From contig NZ_NEVN01000004.1 of NCBI RefSeq assembly GCF_002261475.1, positions 124,001 to 188,000 of the forward strand: a stretch of 64,000 nucleotides of DNA. The letters run 5' to 3'. The stretch is from Bordetella genomosp. 5. GTDB taxonomy: Bacteria > Pseudomonadota > Gammaproteobacteria > Burkholderiales > Burkholderiaceae_B. The translations under genes were made by a program, and so were the position numbers. Position 1 is the first letter of the stretch. Every line of letters starts with the position of its first letter. Positions 41,357 through 52,988 of the stretch are shown here, in pieces. The notes beneath the pieces are model-generated. The model had not been told where the DNA came from. It saw nothing but the letters and a program-made list of their open reading frames with translations, and did not search any database.

Positions 41357-43030
41357 TTATGCGTTGATGTCGTTGTTCTTGGTTTCTCGCACGAACAGGG
41401 TGCCGATGACGAGGGTCATGACGGCGATGATGATGGGATACCAGAGGCCATCGTAGATGTTGCCCGTGGCAGCCACGACCGCGAAGGCGACCGGAGGCAG
41501 GAAGCCGCCGAACCAGCCGTTACCGATGTGGTACGGCAAGCTCATCGAGGTGTAGCGGATGCGGGTGGGGAACATCTCGACCAACATGGCGGCGATCGGC
41601 CCGTACACCATCGTGACGTAGATCACGAGGATGGTCAGCATCACGACGACCATGACGTTGTTCGACTGTGCCGGATCCGCCTTGGCCGGATAGCCGTGGG
41701 CACGGATCGCGGTGGTCAGGGACTTGTCGAGCTCGGAGACCTTGGCCTTGAACTCGGCGGGTGCCATGCCTGCGCCGTCGAACGAATTGAACTGGTCGTT
41801 GCCGATCTTGACGATGGCCGTCGAGCCAGCCGGCGCGGCCTGGTTGTCGTAGTTCACGGCGTTGCGGGCCATGAACGACTTGACCACGTCGCAAGAGCTG
41901 GTGAAGGCGGCGGTGCCGACCGGGTTGAACTGGAACGAGCACGTGGCCGGATCCGCGATCACCGTCACGGGGGCGGTGGCTTGAGCACGCTCGAGCGCCG
42001 GGTTGGCGTAGTGCGTGATGGCCTTGAAGATCGGGAAGTAGGTCAGCGCCGCGATCAGGCAGCCCGCCATGATGATCGGCTTGCGCCCGATCTTGTCGGA
42101 CAGTGCCCCGAACACGACGAAGAACGGCGTGCCGATGAGCAGCGCGATCGCGATCATGATGTTGGCGGTGTTCGCGTCGACCTTGAGCGTCTGTGTCAGG
42201 AAGAACAGGGCGTAGAACTGCCCGGTGTACCAGACCACGGCCTGGCCGGCGGTCAGGCCGAGCAGGGCCAGCAGAACGACCTTCAGGTTGCGCCATTCAC
42301 CGAACGATTCCTTGATCGGCGCCTTCGAGCCCTTGCCTTCTTCCTTCATGCGCTTGAAGGTGGGGGACTCGTTGAGCTGCAGCCGGATCCACACCGAGAT
42401 ACCGAGCAGCACGACCGAGATCAGGAACGGAATGCGCCAGCCCCACTCGCGGAAGGCTTCTTCGCCCATCGCGGTGCGCACGCCCAGAATGACCAGCAGC
42501 GACAGGAACAGGCCCAGCGTCGCGGTCGTCTGAATCCAGCTGGTGTAGAAGCCGCGGCGGCCATGCGGCGCATGCTCGGCCACGTAGGTGGCCGCGCCGC
42601 CGTACTCACCGCCCAGCGCCAGGCCTTGCAGCAGACGCAGGATGATCAGGATGGCGGGTGCGGCGATACCGATGCTGGCGTAGCTCGGCAGAATGCCGAC
42701 CAGGAAGGTCGACACACCCATCAGAACGATGGTCACGAGGAAGGTGTATTTGCGACCGACCAGGTCACCGAGACGGCCGAACACGAGAGCGCCGAACGGA
42801 CGCACGGCAAAACCCGCGGCAAAGGCGAGCAGGGCGAAGATGAAGCCCGCGGTGGGGTTCACGCCCGAGAAAAAGTGTTGCGCGATGATGGCCGCGAGCG
42901 AGCCATACAGGTAGAAGTCGTACCACTCGAAAACGGTGCCGAGCGACGACGCGAAGATCACGCGGCGCTCGTTCCGGGTCATGGGACGGGTTTCAGCCGA
43001 CGGCCCACCCGGCATGGTAGTTGTGCTCAT
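41357..43030 (-). CDS. MHS-family metabolite:H+ symporter with an inserted periplasmic loop
   Basis: 557 residues, longer than the usual 430. The first half has all MHS signs: SSLGTVFEWYDFYLYGSLA, GRLGDLVGRKYTFL, and LALGGEYGGAATYVAEHAP. After membrane segment eight or nine there is an inserted stretch of about 110 residues (about 335-445) with two Cys (ADPATCSFQF and SSCDVVKSF) before the last segments. Substrates of relatives include citrate, alpha-ketoglutarate, proline and shikimate. It lies downstream of a TctDE-like two-component pair in the same direction. Confidence 0.85.
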   Translation of the reverse strand: MSTTTMPGGPSAETRPMTRNERRVIFASSLGTVFEWYDFYLYGSLAAIIAQHFFSGVNPTAGFIFALLAFAAGFAVRPFGALVFGRLGDLVGRKYTFLVTIVLMGVSTFLVGILPSYASIGIAAPAILIILRLLQGLALGGEYGGAATYVAEHAPHGRRGFYTSWIQTTATLGLFLSLLVILGVRTAMGEEAFREWGWRIPFLISVVLLGISVWIRLQLNESPTFKRMKEEGKGSKAPIKESFGEWRNLKVVLLALLGLTAGQAVVWYTGQFYALFFLTQTLKVDANTANIMIAIALLIGTPFFVVFGALSDKIGRKPIIMAGCLIAALTYFPIFKAITHYANPALERAQATAPVTVIADPATCSFQFNPVGTAAFTSSCDVVKSFMARNAVNYDNQAAPAGSTAIVKIGNDQFNSFDGAGMAPAEFKAKVSELDKSLTTAIRAHGYPAKADPAQSNNVMVVVMLTILVIYVTMVYGPIAAMLVEMFPTRIRYTSMSLPYHIGNGWFGGFLPPVAFAVVAATGNIYDGLWYPIIIAVMTLVIGTLFVRETKNNDINA

Positions 43031-43217
43031 GAAGTCTCCTCGGATTGCCGGCGGTGTATCCGCCGTGCGTTCTACCCGGTGCCTGTTTGGGGGTGGCGTC
43101 GAGCTGATGACAAGGTAGGACCCGAGGCTGACGAGGTTCTGACGTGACCCTTACCTGAATCTTAATAGTGAAACAGTATGTATCAGCTCTCCTGGGAGCT
43201 AGGTGCATACCCTGAGT

Positions 43218-44738
43218 TCACGTTTGTGGGTCGGAAGGCGTCGGATCGTCCTGGTACTGCGCAAAAACCACTTGAATGCGCGTGCCGGGCAGATCGGAGT
43301 GCGTCGTGGGGTGATCGTCGATCCGCACGCTCGCGCGGTGCTTCTGGGCGATCTCGCGCACGATAGCGAGACCCAGGCCGCTGCCGTCGGAAACGGTGCC
43401 GAGCACCCGATAAAACCGATCGAAGACGCGCTCGCGCTCGTGGGGCGCGATACCCGGTCCGGAGTCCTCGACTTCCACGATGGCCAGCGGATTGGGCGCC
43501 CGTACCCGCACGGTGATGTGGCCGCCCCGCGGGGTGTAGCGCAGGGCGTTATCGATCAGATTGTTCAGGAGCTCGGCCAGCAGGATGGGATTGCCATTCA
43601 CGTACAGCGCCGTCGGATTGCCCTCGAAGCCGAGGTCGGTGCCGAGGTTCAGCGCCTGCGGCACCCATTGCATCGTCTGATCGTAGGCAATGGTGTTCAG
43701 ATCGACGCGCGCGAGTCCGGTGGCATCGGGTGTCTCGGCGCGCGCCAGCAGCAGCAGCTGATTCACGAGGCGCGTGGCGCGTTCCGAGCCCGTGACCAGC
43801 TGACGCAGGCTCGACTGCATCTCTTCGGGGCTGGCGTCGCGCAGCGCGAGCTCGGCCTGGGTGCGCAAGCCTGCCAGGGGCGTCTTGAGCTGGTGCGCCG
43901 CGTCGGCTACGAACCGCCGCTGCGCCTCGACGTTGGCCGACAGGCGCTTGAGCAGGTCGTTCATCGCGCCCACCAGCGGCGCGATCTCCGAGGGCGCCGC
44001 GCGTTCGTCGATCGGGGAGAGGTCGTCGGGACGGCGCGCGCGCAGGCGCTGCTGCAAGGCATTGAGCGGCGCCACGCCGCGCGACAGCCCGAACCACACC
44101 AGCAGCACCGCGATCGGCAACACCACGAACTGCGGAATGATCACGCCCTTGATGATGTCGTTGGCCAACTGGGCGCGCTTTTCGACCGTCTCGGCCACGA
44201 TGACGAGGGCGGGCTGGGTATCGGGCAGCTTCAGGTCGACCCAGGTGTAGGCCAGGCGCACCCCGAAGCCGCGCAGCGTGTCGTCGGCATAGAGCACGCG
44301 GCCGGGCTGCGGCTGGCCGGCCAGCGGCGGCAGGGGCAGGGCGCGGTCGCCGCCGAGGTATTCGCCACGGCTGCCCAGCGCGAGCCAGAAGACGCTGTCG
44401 GTCTCGTCGGCGCGCAGGACCTCGCGCGCGGCATCGCTCATGCGCAGCGCCGCGCGACCCTGTACCGCCTGGATCTGGTGCGTGAGCACGTTGAGGTTGT
44501 TGGCCAGCGCGCGGTCATAGGGCGCGTTGGCGATGTTCTGGGCCACCACATACGTGATGGCCACGCTCATCGGCCAGAGCAGGAACAGCGGGGCCAGCAT
44601 CCAGTCGAGGATTTCGCCCAGCAGCGAGCGCTGAGGCGGCGCGAAGCTTGGCCCCTTGGCGCCGCCGCGCAGCGCCTCGAGGGCTTCGTGGTTCAGCGTT
44701 TCGGTGCGCGCCGGCTCAGCTGGCGAGGAAAGAGGCAC
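43218..44738 (-). CDS. TctE-like sensor histidine kinase
   Basis: 506 residues. A cytoplasmic start of about 40 residues, first membrane segment (about 48-67), periplasmic sensing region (about 70-200), second membrane segment (about 208-228), then HAMP-like linker. The phospho-acceptor box is FVADAAHQLKTPLAGLRTQ, followed by NLIDNALRYTP (N box), DSGPGI and GSGLGLAIV (G boxes). The layout is that of TctE/QseC-type kinases. It is coupled to its response regulator by a 23-bp overlap. Confidence 0.9.
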   Translation of the reverse strand: MPLSSPAEPARTETLNHEALEALRGGAKGPSFAPPQRSLLGEILDWMLAPLFLLWPMSVAITYVVAQNIANAPYDRALANNLNVLTHQIQAVQGRAALRMSDAAREVLRADETDSVFWLALGSRGEYLGGDRALPLPPLAGQPQPGRVLYADDTLRGFGVRLAYTWVDLKLPDTQPALVIVAETVEKRAQLANDIIKGVIIPQFVVLPIAVLLVWFGLSRGVAPLNALQQRLRARRPDDLSPIDERAAPSEIAPLVGAMNDLLKRLSANVEAQRRFVADAAHQLKTPLAGLRTQAELALRDASPEEMQSSLRQLVTGSERATRLVNQLLLLARAETPDATGLARVDLNTIAYDQTMQWVPQALNLGTDLGFEGNPTALYVNGNPILLAELLNNLIDNALRYTPRGGHITVRVRAPNPLAIVEVEDSGPGIAPHERERVFDRFYRVLGTVSDGSGLGLAIVREIAQKHRASVRIDDHPTTHSDLPGTRIQVVFAQYQDDPTPSDPQT

Positions 44739-45405
44739 CGTGATCCCGCTCCAGACAGTAGCCCAGGCCTCGCACGGTGATGATCTTCACGCCGCTGGGT
44801 TCGAGTTTCTTGCGCAGCCGGTGCACATAGACCTCGATGGCGTTGGTGCTGACCTCTTCGCCCCATTCGCACAGGTGGTCGACCAGCTGGGTCTTGCTGA
44901 CCATGCGGCCGCTGCGGGCCAGCAGGATCTCGAGCAGGCTGACTTCGCGCGCGGAGAGATCGAGCGTCTGATCGTCGACCATGGCCACGCGGCCGGTCTG
45001 GTCGAAAGTGAGGCGGCCGTGCCGGATGACGGTGGCGCCGCCGCCCGCGCCGCGCCGGGTGAGGGCTCGCACGCGCGCCTCGAGCTCAGAGAGCGCGAAA
45101 GGCTTGGCCATGTAGTCGTCGGCGCCGAGATCCAGGCCCTTGACGCGCTGCTCGATGCTATCGGCCGCGGTAAGGATCAGGACGGGCAGGACGGAGTTGC
45201 GCGCGCGCAACCGCCGCAGCACCTCGAGGCCGGTGAGCTGGGGCAGGCCGAGGTCGAGGATCAGCAGATCGAAGGGTTGGGCGGCGAGCGCGGAATCGGC
45301 GGCAAGGCCGTCGCGCACCGCGTCGACCGCATAGCCGTTGTGGCGCAGGGAGCGGGAAAGCCCGTCGGCGAGAATGCTGTCGTCTTCGGCGATGAGAATG
45401 CGCAT
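44716..45405 (-). CDS. OmpR/TctD-type response regulator
   Basis: 229 residues. A receiver domain (about 1-120; MRILIAEDDSILADGL, phospho-Asp in LLILDLGLP, KPF late) and a winged-helix OmpR-type DNA-binding domain (about 125-222; LSAREVSLLEILLARSGRMVSK, YVHRLRKKLEPSG). It is the first gene of the leftward pair with the kinase and may control the MHS transporter further downstream. Confidence 0.92.
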   Translation of the reverse strand: MRILIAEDDSILADGLSRSLRHNGYAVDAVRDGLAADSALAAQPFDLLILDLGLPQLTGLEVLRRLRARNSVLPVLILTAADSIEQRVKGLDLGADDYMAKPFALSELEARVRALTRRGAGGGATVIRHGRLTFDQTGRVAMVDDQTLDLSAREVSLLEILLARSGRMVSKTQLVDHLCEWGEEVSTNAIEVYVHRLRKKLEPSGVKIITVRGLGYCLERDHGASFLAS

Positions 45406-45503
45406 CGAGGCTACGGAAAGGCCGGCCCGGGCGGGGGCCCGGACGTCCCGGCGATTCTGTCATAGGGGGCGAGCCTTGCCCACTCAGGGAATACGTGGAA
45501 AAC

Positions 45504-45533
45504 TTGTCTTACTGGATTTTTATACAGTACAAT
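45504..45533 (+). promoter_or_regulatory. recA promoter with LexA box
   Basis: A -35 TTGTCT (45504-45509), spacer 18, and -10 TACAAT (45528-45533). CTGG-N8-ACAG (45512-45527) is a one-mismatch SOS box lying in the spacer, so LexA would block polymerase. It drives recA after about 140 bp of leader. Confidence 0.75.
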
Positions 45534-45680
45534 TCAATGCCATAATCGCCATCGAAATTTCAGGGAGCGGGGGCGATGTGAGGGCCAGCCTTAGGGCCAA
45601 CCCGTGCCAGGGCGCCAGGCCCGCCATCCTCCGAAACCATCGTTCCGCACCCCCGCACACTCATTCAGATAGGACTCCAC

Positions 45681-46742
<1,062 letters not shown>

Positions 46743-46791
46743 TCTACGGAGACAGGGCGGTCTTTGCCTGTCTCCGGTTTCCGTCTGCGTC

Positions 46792-46835
46792 AGCGGGCGG
46801 CGCTTTGGGTCCAAGGCGCCGCCCGCTCTTTTTTT
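46792..46835 (+). terminator. Terminator between recA and recX
   Basis: Stem AGCGGGCGGCGC/GCGCCGCCCGCT (46792-46803, 46816-46827) and a T-run. It may limit read-through so that recX is made at a lower level than recA. Confidence 0.85.
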
Positions 46836-46860
46836 AGCCCGTTGTCTTTATCCTACGGCC

Positions 46861-47574
46861 ATGAGCACGCGTTACTCCCCGCCCTCCGATCGCACCCTCG
46901 AACGCCTGGACGACGAGTTCGAGACGGTCGCGCCGCGCTCGCGGGGCCGTGCGGAGGGCGAGGGCAGCGCCACCGCGTCGGCCGCCCCGGACGTACCGGT
47001 CTATACCCGCACCTCGGAGATGCGCACGGGCGGCGCGCGGCGCCGTGCAGCCGCGCGGGGGCGTGATGACGAGGCGGGCGCCGAGCCGCCTCACGCCGAC
47101 GGCGATCCCGATGCCAAGCCAAAACGCCGCGGGCCCAGCCTCAAGGGGCGTGCCGTCGGTTATCTGTCGCGGCGCGAATATACGCGTGCGGATCTCGCCC
47201 GCAAGCTCGCCCCGTACGCCGACAGCGAGGAAGAGGTCGAGCAGGTCATCGACGCTCTCACGCGCGAGGGCTGGCAGTCGGACGAGCGATTCGCGCAAAG
47301 CCTTGCGCATCGCAAAGCGTCGCGCCAAGGAACGGCGCGCATCGTCCAGGAGCTCAAGCAAAGCGGTGTGGCGGATGCCCAGATTGCCGAGGTCAAGGAG
47401 TCGCTGCGTGCCACCGAATACGAGCGCGCGCTCGATGTCTGGCGCCGGCGTTTTGGCGAGGCGCCCGCCGATCGCGCCGCTTATGCCAAACAGGCGCGGT
47501 TTCTGGCGGGGCGCGGCTTTGCCCACGACGTCATACGCCGCGTGATCGGCGCCAGCGAGCACGACGACGACTGA
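46861..47574 (+). CDS. recX: RecA regulator RecX
   Basis: 237 residues. The family region starts at about 97 (RAVGYLSRREYTRADLARKL) and shows the three tandem three-helix repeats up to GFAHDVIRRVIG. The first 95 residues are a disordered-looking, charged and Ala/Asp-rich extension, longer than in E. coli RecX. RecX inhibits RecA filament growth. It follows recA by 118 bp with a terminator between. Confidence 0.92.
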   Translation: MSTRYSPPSDRTLERLDDEFETVAPRSRGRAEGEGSATASAAPDVPVYTRTSEMRTGGARRRAAARGRDDEAGAEPPHADGDPDAKPKRRGPSLKGRAVGYLSRREYTRADLARKLAPYADSEEEVEQVIDALTREGWQSDERFAQSLAHRKASRQGTARIVQELKQSGVADAQIAEVKESLRATEYERALDVWRRRFGEAPADRAAYAKQARFLAGRGFAHDVIRRVIGASEHDDD

Positions 47575-47589
47575 CGCGGCGACGTCCGA

Positions 47590-48510
47590 TCAGCTCTTGG
47601 CCGACTTGATGCCGTTGAGTGTGCTGAAGCAGGTGTTGCGCGCAATGCCCAGAAATTCGCTGATGTACGAGGTGTCGCTGTCTTCCGCGCGCACCGCCGC
47701 GTAAAGCGTGCGCCACACGCCCTGAGGGCCCAGGTGGCAGACGCGTAGCCAGCCCTGATTCAGATACTCGGCCAGTGCCCAGTTGGGCAGCGCGGCCACG
47801 CCGCGATTGCTGGCCACCAGCTGCGCAATGATCGGCGTGAGCTCGGCACGGCGAATGTGCGCGGGCTCGACATCGGCGGGATCCAGAAAGGCCGTAAACA
47901 CGTCCAGCCGTTGCCGGTCGACGGGATAGGTGATGAGCGTCTGGTCCACCAGCTGCGAGGGCAGGATGTTGCGGCTGGTGGCGAGCGGATTGGCCTCGGA
48001 CACGGCCAGCACGAGCTCGTACTTGAAGAGCGGCAGGTAGCTCACCGCGTCGAGCGGCTGCGGGTCGGACGTGATCACGAGATCCAGGTCACCGCGCACC
48101 AGCGCCGGCAGTGGTGCGAACGAGAATGCCGCCGACAGATCCAGCGCGACCTCCGGCCACTGCGCGCGAAACTCATCGAGCGCCGGCATCAGCCATTGAA
48201 AGCAGGAATGGCAGTCGATAGCCAGATGCAGCCGACCGGTGCGCCCGGCTGCAAGGCGCTGCAGTTCGCGTTCGGTGGCGCGCATGCGTGGCAGCACCTC
48301 GTCGGCCAAGGCCAGCACCCTCAAGCCCGCCGTGGTGAGGCGAGCCGGCCGCGTACGCCGATTGAGCAGCTGTGTTCCCAGACGGGTTTCAAGATCCCGA
48401 AGCTGGTGCGACAAGGCCGACTGCGTCAGGTGCAGCCGTTCGGCTGCCTCCTGAAGACTGCCTCCGTCCCGGATTGCGGACAGGGTTTCGAGGTGGCGGA
48501 TTTCTAGCAT
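47590..48510 (-). CDS. metR: MetR-like LysR-type regulator of metE
   Basis: 306 residues. N-terminal LysR HTH (about 1-60; LETLSAIRDGGSLQEAAERLHLTQSALSHQLRDLE given by its ends) and a C-terminal co-inducer domain. The LTQSALSHQ segment and sequence over the whole length fit MetR. It lies divergently from metE across 151 bp with two MetR-like boxes, so it should activate metE with homocysteine as co-inducer. ATG 48510 is chosen at the LysR family start. Confidence 0.9.
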   Translation of the reverse strand: MLEIRHLETLSAIRDGGSLQEAAERLHLTQSALSHQLRDLETRLGTQLLNRRTRPARLTTAGLRVLALADEVLPRMRATERELQRLAAGRTGRLHLAIDCHSCFQWLMPALDEFRAQWPEVALDLSAAFSFAPLPALVRGDLDLVITSDPQPLDAVSYLPLFKYELVLAVSEANPLATSRNILPSQLVDQTLITYPVDRQRLDVFTAFLDPADVEPAHIRRAELTPIIAQLVASNRGVAALPNWALAEYLNQGWLRVCHLGPQGVWRTLYAAVRAEDSDTSYISEFLGIARNTCFSTLNGIKSAKS

Positions 48511-48555
48511 CGGAGAGGCGGCGCGTCGAACGATGGCGGGATGATCGCTCAACCA

Positions 48556-48615
48556 TGAGCAAAATTCAACAAATGTATGTAGAGATTGATTTTGGCTCAC
48601 GTTGAACTGGTTGCA
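48556..48615. promoter_or_regulatory. Two MetR boxes upstream of metE
   Basis: TGAGCAAAATTCA (48556-48568) and TGAACTGGTTGCA (48603-48615) match the known TGAANNTNNTTCA pattern with one or two mismatches each. They lie 151 bp region-wide between metR and metE, in the expected place for activation of metE. Confidence 0.6.
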
Positions 48616-48661
48616 GAATACGGCCTTACCATGAACCAAACTTGTGTAAGGGTGCGATCCC

Positions 48662-50956
48662 ATGACCATCATTCATAACCTGGGTTTCCCTCGCGTGGGG
48701 GCTCAGCGTGAGCTCAAGCGCGCTGTCGAGGCCTATTGGGCCGGGCAGCAGGACGCGGCGTCGCTGCGCGACACGGGTCGCGCCCTGCGCGCCGAGCATT
48801 GGCGTCTGCAGGCGTCCAACGGTCTGAAGTTCGTGCCGGTGGGAGACTTCGCCTGGTACGACCATATTCTCGAATGGACGACGCTCCTCGGGGCGGTGCC
48901 TGCCCGCTTTGGCCAGCCCGAACATGAGCCGGTCTCGCTGGATACCCTGTTCCGCATGGGCCGGGGGCGGGCGCCGAGCGGCAAACCGGCCGCCGCCTGC
49001 GAGATGACCAAGTGGTTCGACACCAACTACCACTACATCGTCCCGGAGCTGGCGCCCGGCCAGACCTTCCGCGTCGCGCGCGAAGACCTGTTCGCCCAGG
49101 TCAACGAGGCGCAGGCGCTGGGCTATGCCGCGAAGCCCGTCATTCCGGGCCCGCTGACGTGGCTGTGGCTGGGCAAAGGGGATGCGTTCGAGGGGCCGGG
49201 CAGCGTCGCGAAGCTGGAGTTGGTCGACGCGCTGCTACCTGTGTACCTCGAGGTGCTGCAGCGGTTCGGGGCCCAGGGCGTGGAGTGGGTCCAGATCGAC
49301 GAGCCCATTCTCGCGCTCGATCTGCCCCAAGCCTGGCGCGATGCCTACGCGCGGGTCTATGCCGCGCTTACCGGCGCGCCGGTCAAGCTGATGCTCACCA
49401 CCTACTTCGAGGGCCTGAAAGACAATCTGCAGACGGCGCTCGGTCTGCCCGTCGCGGGCCTGCACATCGATCTGGTCCGGGCGCCAGCGCAACTGGCCGA
49501 CGTCGTCGCCGGCATGCGCGACGGCCAGGTGCTGTCGGCTGGCGTGATCAGCGGCCGCAACATCTGGCGCACCGATCTGGACGCCGTGCTGAAGATGCTC
49601 GCGCCCGTGAGGCAGCAACTGGGCGAACGCCTGTGGCTGGCGCCGGCTTCGTCGCTACTGCATGTGCCGGTCGACCTGGCCCACGAAACCGACCTCGACC
49701 CTGAACTCAAAAGCTGGCTCTCCTTCGCCGCGCAAAAGCTCCAAGAGCTGAACCTGCTGGGTCGGGCCCTGCAGGGCGACGCCGACGCGGCGGTCGGCCA
49801 GGCGCTCGCCGGGCAGCGTGCGGCCTTGGCGGCCCGGGCGGCGTCGCCCCGCATCCACAACCCCGCGGTCGCCCGCCGGATGACAGCCGCCGCAGAGGTC
49901 AGCCGCACCCGGGCGCCGTTCACCGAGCGGATCGCGCGGCAGCAGGCGGACCTCGACCTGCCGGCGTTTCCCACCACCACGATCGGCTCGTTCCCGCAAA
50001 CGGCCGAGATTCGCGCGCTGCGCCGCGACTGGAAGGCGGGGGCGCTCACGGACGCGGCCTACGAGGCGGCGATCCGCAAGGAAATCGAGCAGGTCATTCG
50101 CTTCCAGGAGAAGGTCGGCCTGGACGTGCTGGTGCACGGCGAGCCGGAACGCAACGACATGGTCGAGTACTTCGGTGAGCTCTTGGCCGGGTTTGCCTTC
50201 ACGAAGAACGGCTGGGTGCAAAGCTACGGCTCCCGCTGCGTCAAGCCGCCCATTATCTTCGGCGACGTGGCGCGTCCGGCACCGATGACGGTCGGGTGGT
50301 CGTCGTATGCCCAGTCGCTCACCGACAAACCGGTCAAGGGCATGCTGACCGGCCCCGTCACGATTCTGCAGTGGTCGTTCGTGCGCGACGACCAGCCGCG
50401 TGAGGCCACCTGCCGGCAACTGGCGCTGGCGTTGCGCGACGAAGTGGTCGACCTCGAAAAGGCGGGCATCAAGGTCATACAGATCGACGAGCCGGCGATC
50501 CGGGAAGGTCTGCCGTTGCGCCGCGCCGACTGGAACGCCTATCTGGATTGGGCCGTCGACTGCTTCCGCCTGAGCACCGCTGGCGTGAGGGACGAGACGC
50601 AGATCCACACCCATATGTGCTACGCCGAGTTCAACGACATCATCCAGTCGATTGCCGCGATGGATGCCGACGTGATCACCATCGAGACCTCGCGCTCCAA
50701 CATGGAGCTGCTCAAGGCCTTCGAAGACTTCCGCTATCCCAATGACATCGGTCCGGGGGTATACGACATTCACTCGCCGAATGTGCCCGAGGTCTCGTGG
50801 ATGGTGGGTCTGATGCAGAAGGCCGCGAGCCGGCTGCCGAAAGAGCGGCTGTGGGTCAATCCGGATTGCGGCCTGAAGACGCGCGCCTGGCCCGAAACCG
50901 AGGCGGCGCTGCTGAGCATGGTCCAGGCGGCGCGCACGCTGCGCGACGCGGTTTAA
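48662..50956 (+). CDS. metE: Cobalamin-independent methionine synthase
   Basis: 764 residues, full length. The N-terminal half has the [14 protein letters not shown] start; the C-terminal catalytic half includes [19 protein letters not shown], the zinc-ligand segments HTHMCYAEF and NPDCGLKTR. It transfers methyl from methyltetrahydropteroyl-glutamate to homocysteine. Divergent to metR, whose boxes lie in between; followed by a terminator at 51031. Confidence 0.97.
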   Translation: MTIIHNLGFPRVGAQRELKRAVEAYWAGQQDAASLRDTGRALRAEHWRLQASNGLKFVPVGDFAWYDHILEWTTLLGAVPARFGQPEHEPVSLDTLFRMGRGRAPSGKPAAACEMTKWFDTNYHYIVPELAPGQTFRVAREDLFAQVNEAQALGYAAKPVIPGPLTWLWLGKGDAFEGPGSVAKLELVDALLPVYLEVLQRFGAQGVEWVQIDEPILALDLPQAWRDAYARVYAALTGAPVKLMLTTYFEGLKDNLQTALGLPVAGLHIDLVRAPAQLADVVAGMRDGQVLSAGVISGRNIWRTDLDAVLKMLAPVRQQLGERLWLAPASSLLHVPVDLAHETDLDPELKSWLSFAAQKLQELNLLGRALQGDADAAVGQALAGQRAALAARAASPRIHNPAVARRMTAAAEVSRTRAPFTERIARQQADLDLPAFPTTTIGSFPQTAEIRALRRDWKAGALTDAAYEAAIRKEIEQVIRFQEKVGLDVLVHGEPERNDMVEYFGELLAGFAFTKNGWVQSYGSRCVKPPIIFGDVARPAPMTVGWSSYAQSLTDKPVKGMLTGPVTILQWSFVRDDQPREATCRQLALALRDEVVDLEKAGIKVIQIDEPAIREGLPLRRADWNAYLDWAVDCFRLSTAGVRDETQIHTHMCYAEFNDIIQSIAAMDADVITIETSRSNMELLKAFEDFRYPNDIGPGVYDIHSPNVPEVSWMVGLMQKAASRLPKERLWVNPDCGLKTRAWPETEAALLSMVQAARTLRDAV

Positions 50957-51030
50957 AACCCTTCAGGCAGTAGGGGCTAGGCGCGGAGAGGCCGCCTCTG
51001 CCGGGCGCCCTTACCACGCCGCAATGACCG

Positions 51031-51066
51031 CCGCCGGCGCCTCTCGGAGCGCGCCGGCGGTTTTTT
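51031..51066 (+). terminator. Terminator of metE
   Basis: Perfect 10-bp stem CCGCCGGCGC/GCGCCGGCGG with a 10-nt loop and six T residues. Confidence 0.88.
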
Positions 51067-51187
51067 GTGCGGGTGCGCGGGGTGAGCGCGGCGCGGCGAG
51101 ATAAGACGCCGGGATGCGGAAGGGCTGCGTTATACTTTGTTGGTTTTGCTGCCTTGCGTCAAAGTCGTGCCAGCAGGCCCGTTCGTT

Positions 51188-51796
51188 ATGCCCTTGCCAT
51201 TGTCAGAAGTTTCGCGCCAACCCCTACACACGCGGTCCATCCGCGTGCAGTGCTATGGGCGCGACGACGGCTTATGGGATCTCGAGGCCGAGCTCATCGA
51301 CGTGAAGGGATACGACTTCCTTACGCGTGACGGCGAAACCTTCAAGGCGGGCGACCCCATCCACCACATGCATCTGCGCATCACCATCGACGACGACTAC
51401 AGCATCGTCGCGGCGGTCGCTGCCTACGATGCCGCGCCTTACGGCGGGTCCTGTATGGCGATCGCTGACGCCTACGAGGACCTGGTCGGAATGAACCTGC
51501 TCAAGGGGTTTCGGCGCCAGGTGAAAGAGCGCTTCGGTCATGTCGCGGGCTGTACGCACATGACCGAGCTCTCGCAGGTCTTGCCGACGGCGGCCGTCCA
51601 GATGATGGCCGGCCGGCGGCGCCAGAACAGTGCCAGTAATCCGGAGCGGCGTCCGTTCCAGCTGGACGGCTGCCATGCGCTGCGTACCGATGGCCCGGTC
51701 GTGCTCGCCTATTACCCTCAGTGGTATACGGGCGAGGCACAAGGCGAAACGGTCGCTGCGGTTTCCGATTCACCCTCTTTTTCTCATACGTCCTGA
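51188..51796 (+). CDS. DUF2889-family protein
   Basis: 202 residues starting MPLPLSEVSRQPLHTRSI. The QCYGRDDGLWDLEAELIDVK start and HMHLRITIDDDYSIVAA, plus the GCTHMTEL segment, are typical of the DUF2889 family, which is mostly found next to sucCD in betaproteobacteria. Function unknown. It lies 10 bases before sucC and may share its operon. ATG 51188 was chosen at the family N-terminus. Confidence 0.85.
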   Translation: MPLPLSEVSRQPLHTRSIRVQCYGRDDGLWDLEAELIDVKGYDFLTRDGETFKAGDPIHHMHLRITIDDDYSIVAAVAAYDAAPYGGSCMAIADAYEDLVGMNLLKGFRRQVKERFGHVAGCTHMTELSQVLPTAAVQMMAGRRRQNSASNPERRPFQLDGCHALRTDGPVVLAYYPQWYTGEAQGETVAAVSDSPSFSHTS

Positions 51797-51806
51797 CAGG
51801 TAACAC

Positions 51807-52967
51807 ATGAAAATCCACGAGTATCAAGGCAAGGAACTGCTGAAGCAATTTGGCGTCCCCGTGCCCCGCGGTATTCCCGCTCTTTCCGTCGACGAGGCTG
51901 TGGCTGCCGCTGAAAAGCTGGGTGGACCGGTCTGGGTCGTCAAGGCACAAATTCACGCGGGCGGCCGCGGCAAGGGTGGTGGCGTCAAGCTGGCACGCTC
52001 GCTCGACGACGTGCGCAAGCTGGCCTCCGAAATCCTGGGCATGCAGCTGATCACGCATCAGACCGGCCCCGAAGGTCAGAAGGTTCGTCGCCTGTACATC
52101 GAAGACGGCGCCGACATCCAGAAGGAATACTACGTCTCGCTGGTCACCGACCGTGCCACGCAGAGCGTTGCCTTCATCGCCTCCAGCGAAGGCGGCATGG
52201 ACATCGAGGAAGTGGCTCACTCCACGCCCGAAAAGATCATCACCGAATACATCGATCCGCTGGCCGGCCTGACCGCCGAACAAGCCACCAAGATCGCCAA
52301 TGCGATCGGCCTGCCCGCCGACTCGACCGCCCAGGCCGTCGACGTGTTCCAGAAGCTCTACAAGTGCTACATGGACACCGATGCCTCGCTGGTCGAAATC
52401 AACCCGCTGAACCGCGACAGCAAGGGCAACATCATCGCCCTGGACGCGAAGTTCAACTTCGACTCGAACGCCCTTTTCCGTCACCCGGAAATCGTGGCTT
52501 ACCGCGACCTCGACGAAGAAGACCCCGCTGAAATCGAAGCCAGCAAGTTCGACCTGGCCTACATCCAGCTCGACGGCAACATCGGCTGCCTGGTGAACGG
52601 CGCCGGTCTGGCCATGGCCACCATGGACACCATCAAGCTGTTCGGCGGCGAGCCGGCCAACTTCCTGGACGTGGGCGGTGGCGCCACGGCCGAGAAGGTC
52701 ACCGAAGCCTTCAAGATCATGCTCAAGAACAAGGGCGTGAAGGCCATTCTGGTCAACATCTTCGGCGGCATCATGCGCTGCGACGTCATTGCCGAAGGCG
52801 TGATCGCCGCGTGCAAGGCCGTCAACCTGAGCGTGCCGCTGGTCGTCCGCATGAAGGGCACCAACGAAGAGCTCGGCAAGAAGATGCTGGCCGAATCGGG
52901 CCTGCCCATCATCAGCGCTGACACGATGGCCGAAGCCGCGACCCAAGTTGTCGCCGCTGCCAAGTAA
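51807..52967 (+). CDS. sucC: Succinyl-CoA synthetase beta subunit
   Basis: 386 residues. ATP-grasp domain (first 240 residues; [37 protein letters not shown]) and CoA-ligase-type C-terminal domain ([30 protein letters not shown]). It forms an alpha-beta complex with SucD to make ATP/GTP in the TCA cycle. SucD starts 21 bp downstream. Confidence 0.98.
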   Translation: MKIHEYQGKELLKQFGVPVPRGIPALSVDEAVAAAEKLGGPVWVVKAQIHAGGRGKGGGVKLARSLDDVRKLASEILGMQLITHQTGPEGQKVRRLYIEDGADIQKEYYVSLVTDRATQSVAFIASSEGGMDIEEVAHSTPEKIITEYIDPLAGLTAEQATKIANAIGLPADSTAQAVDVFQKLYKCYMDTDASLVEINPLNRDSKGNIIALDAKFNFDSNALFRHPEIVAYRDLDEEDPAEIEASKFDLAYIQLDGNIGCLVNGAGLAMATMDTIKLFGGEPANFLDVGGGATAEKVTEAFKIMLKNKGVKAILVNIFGGIMRCDVIAEGVIAACKAVNLSVPLVVRMKGTNEELGKKMLAESGLPIISADTMAEAATQVVAAAK

Positions 52968-52988
52968 AAAATTGCCAAGGATTCACAA

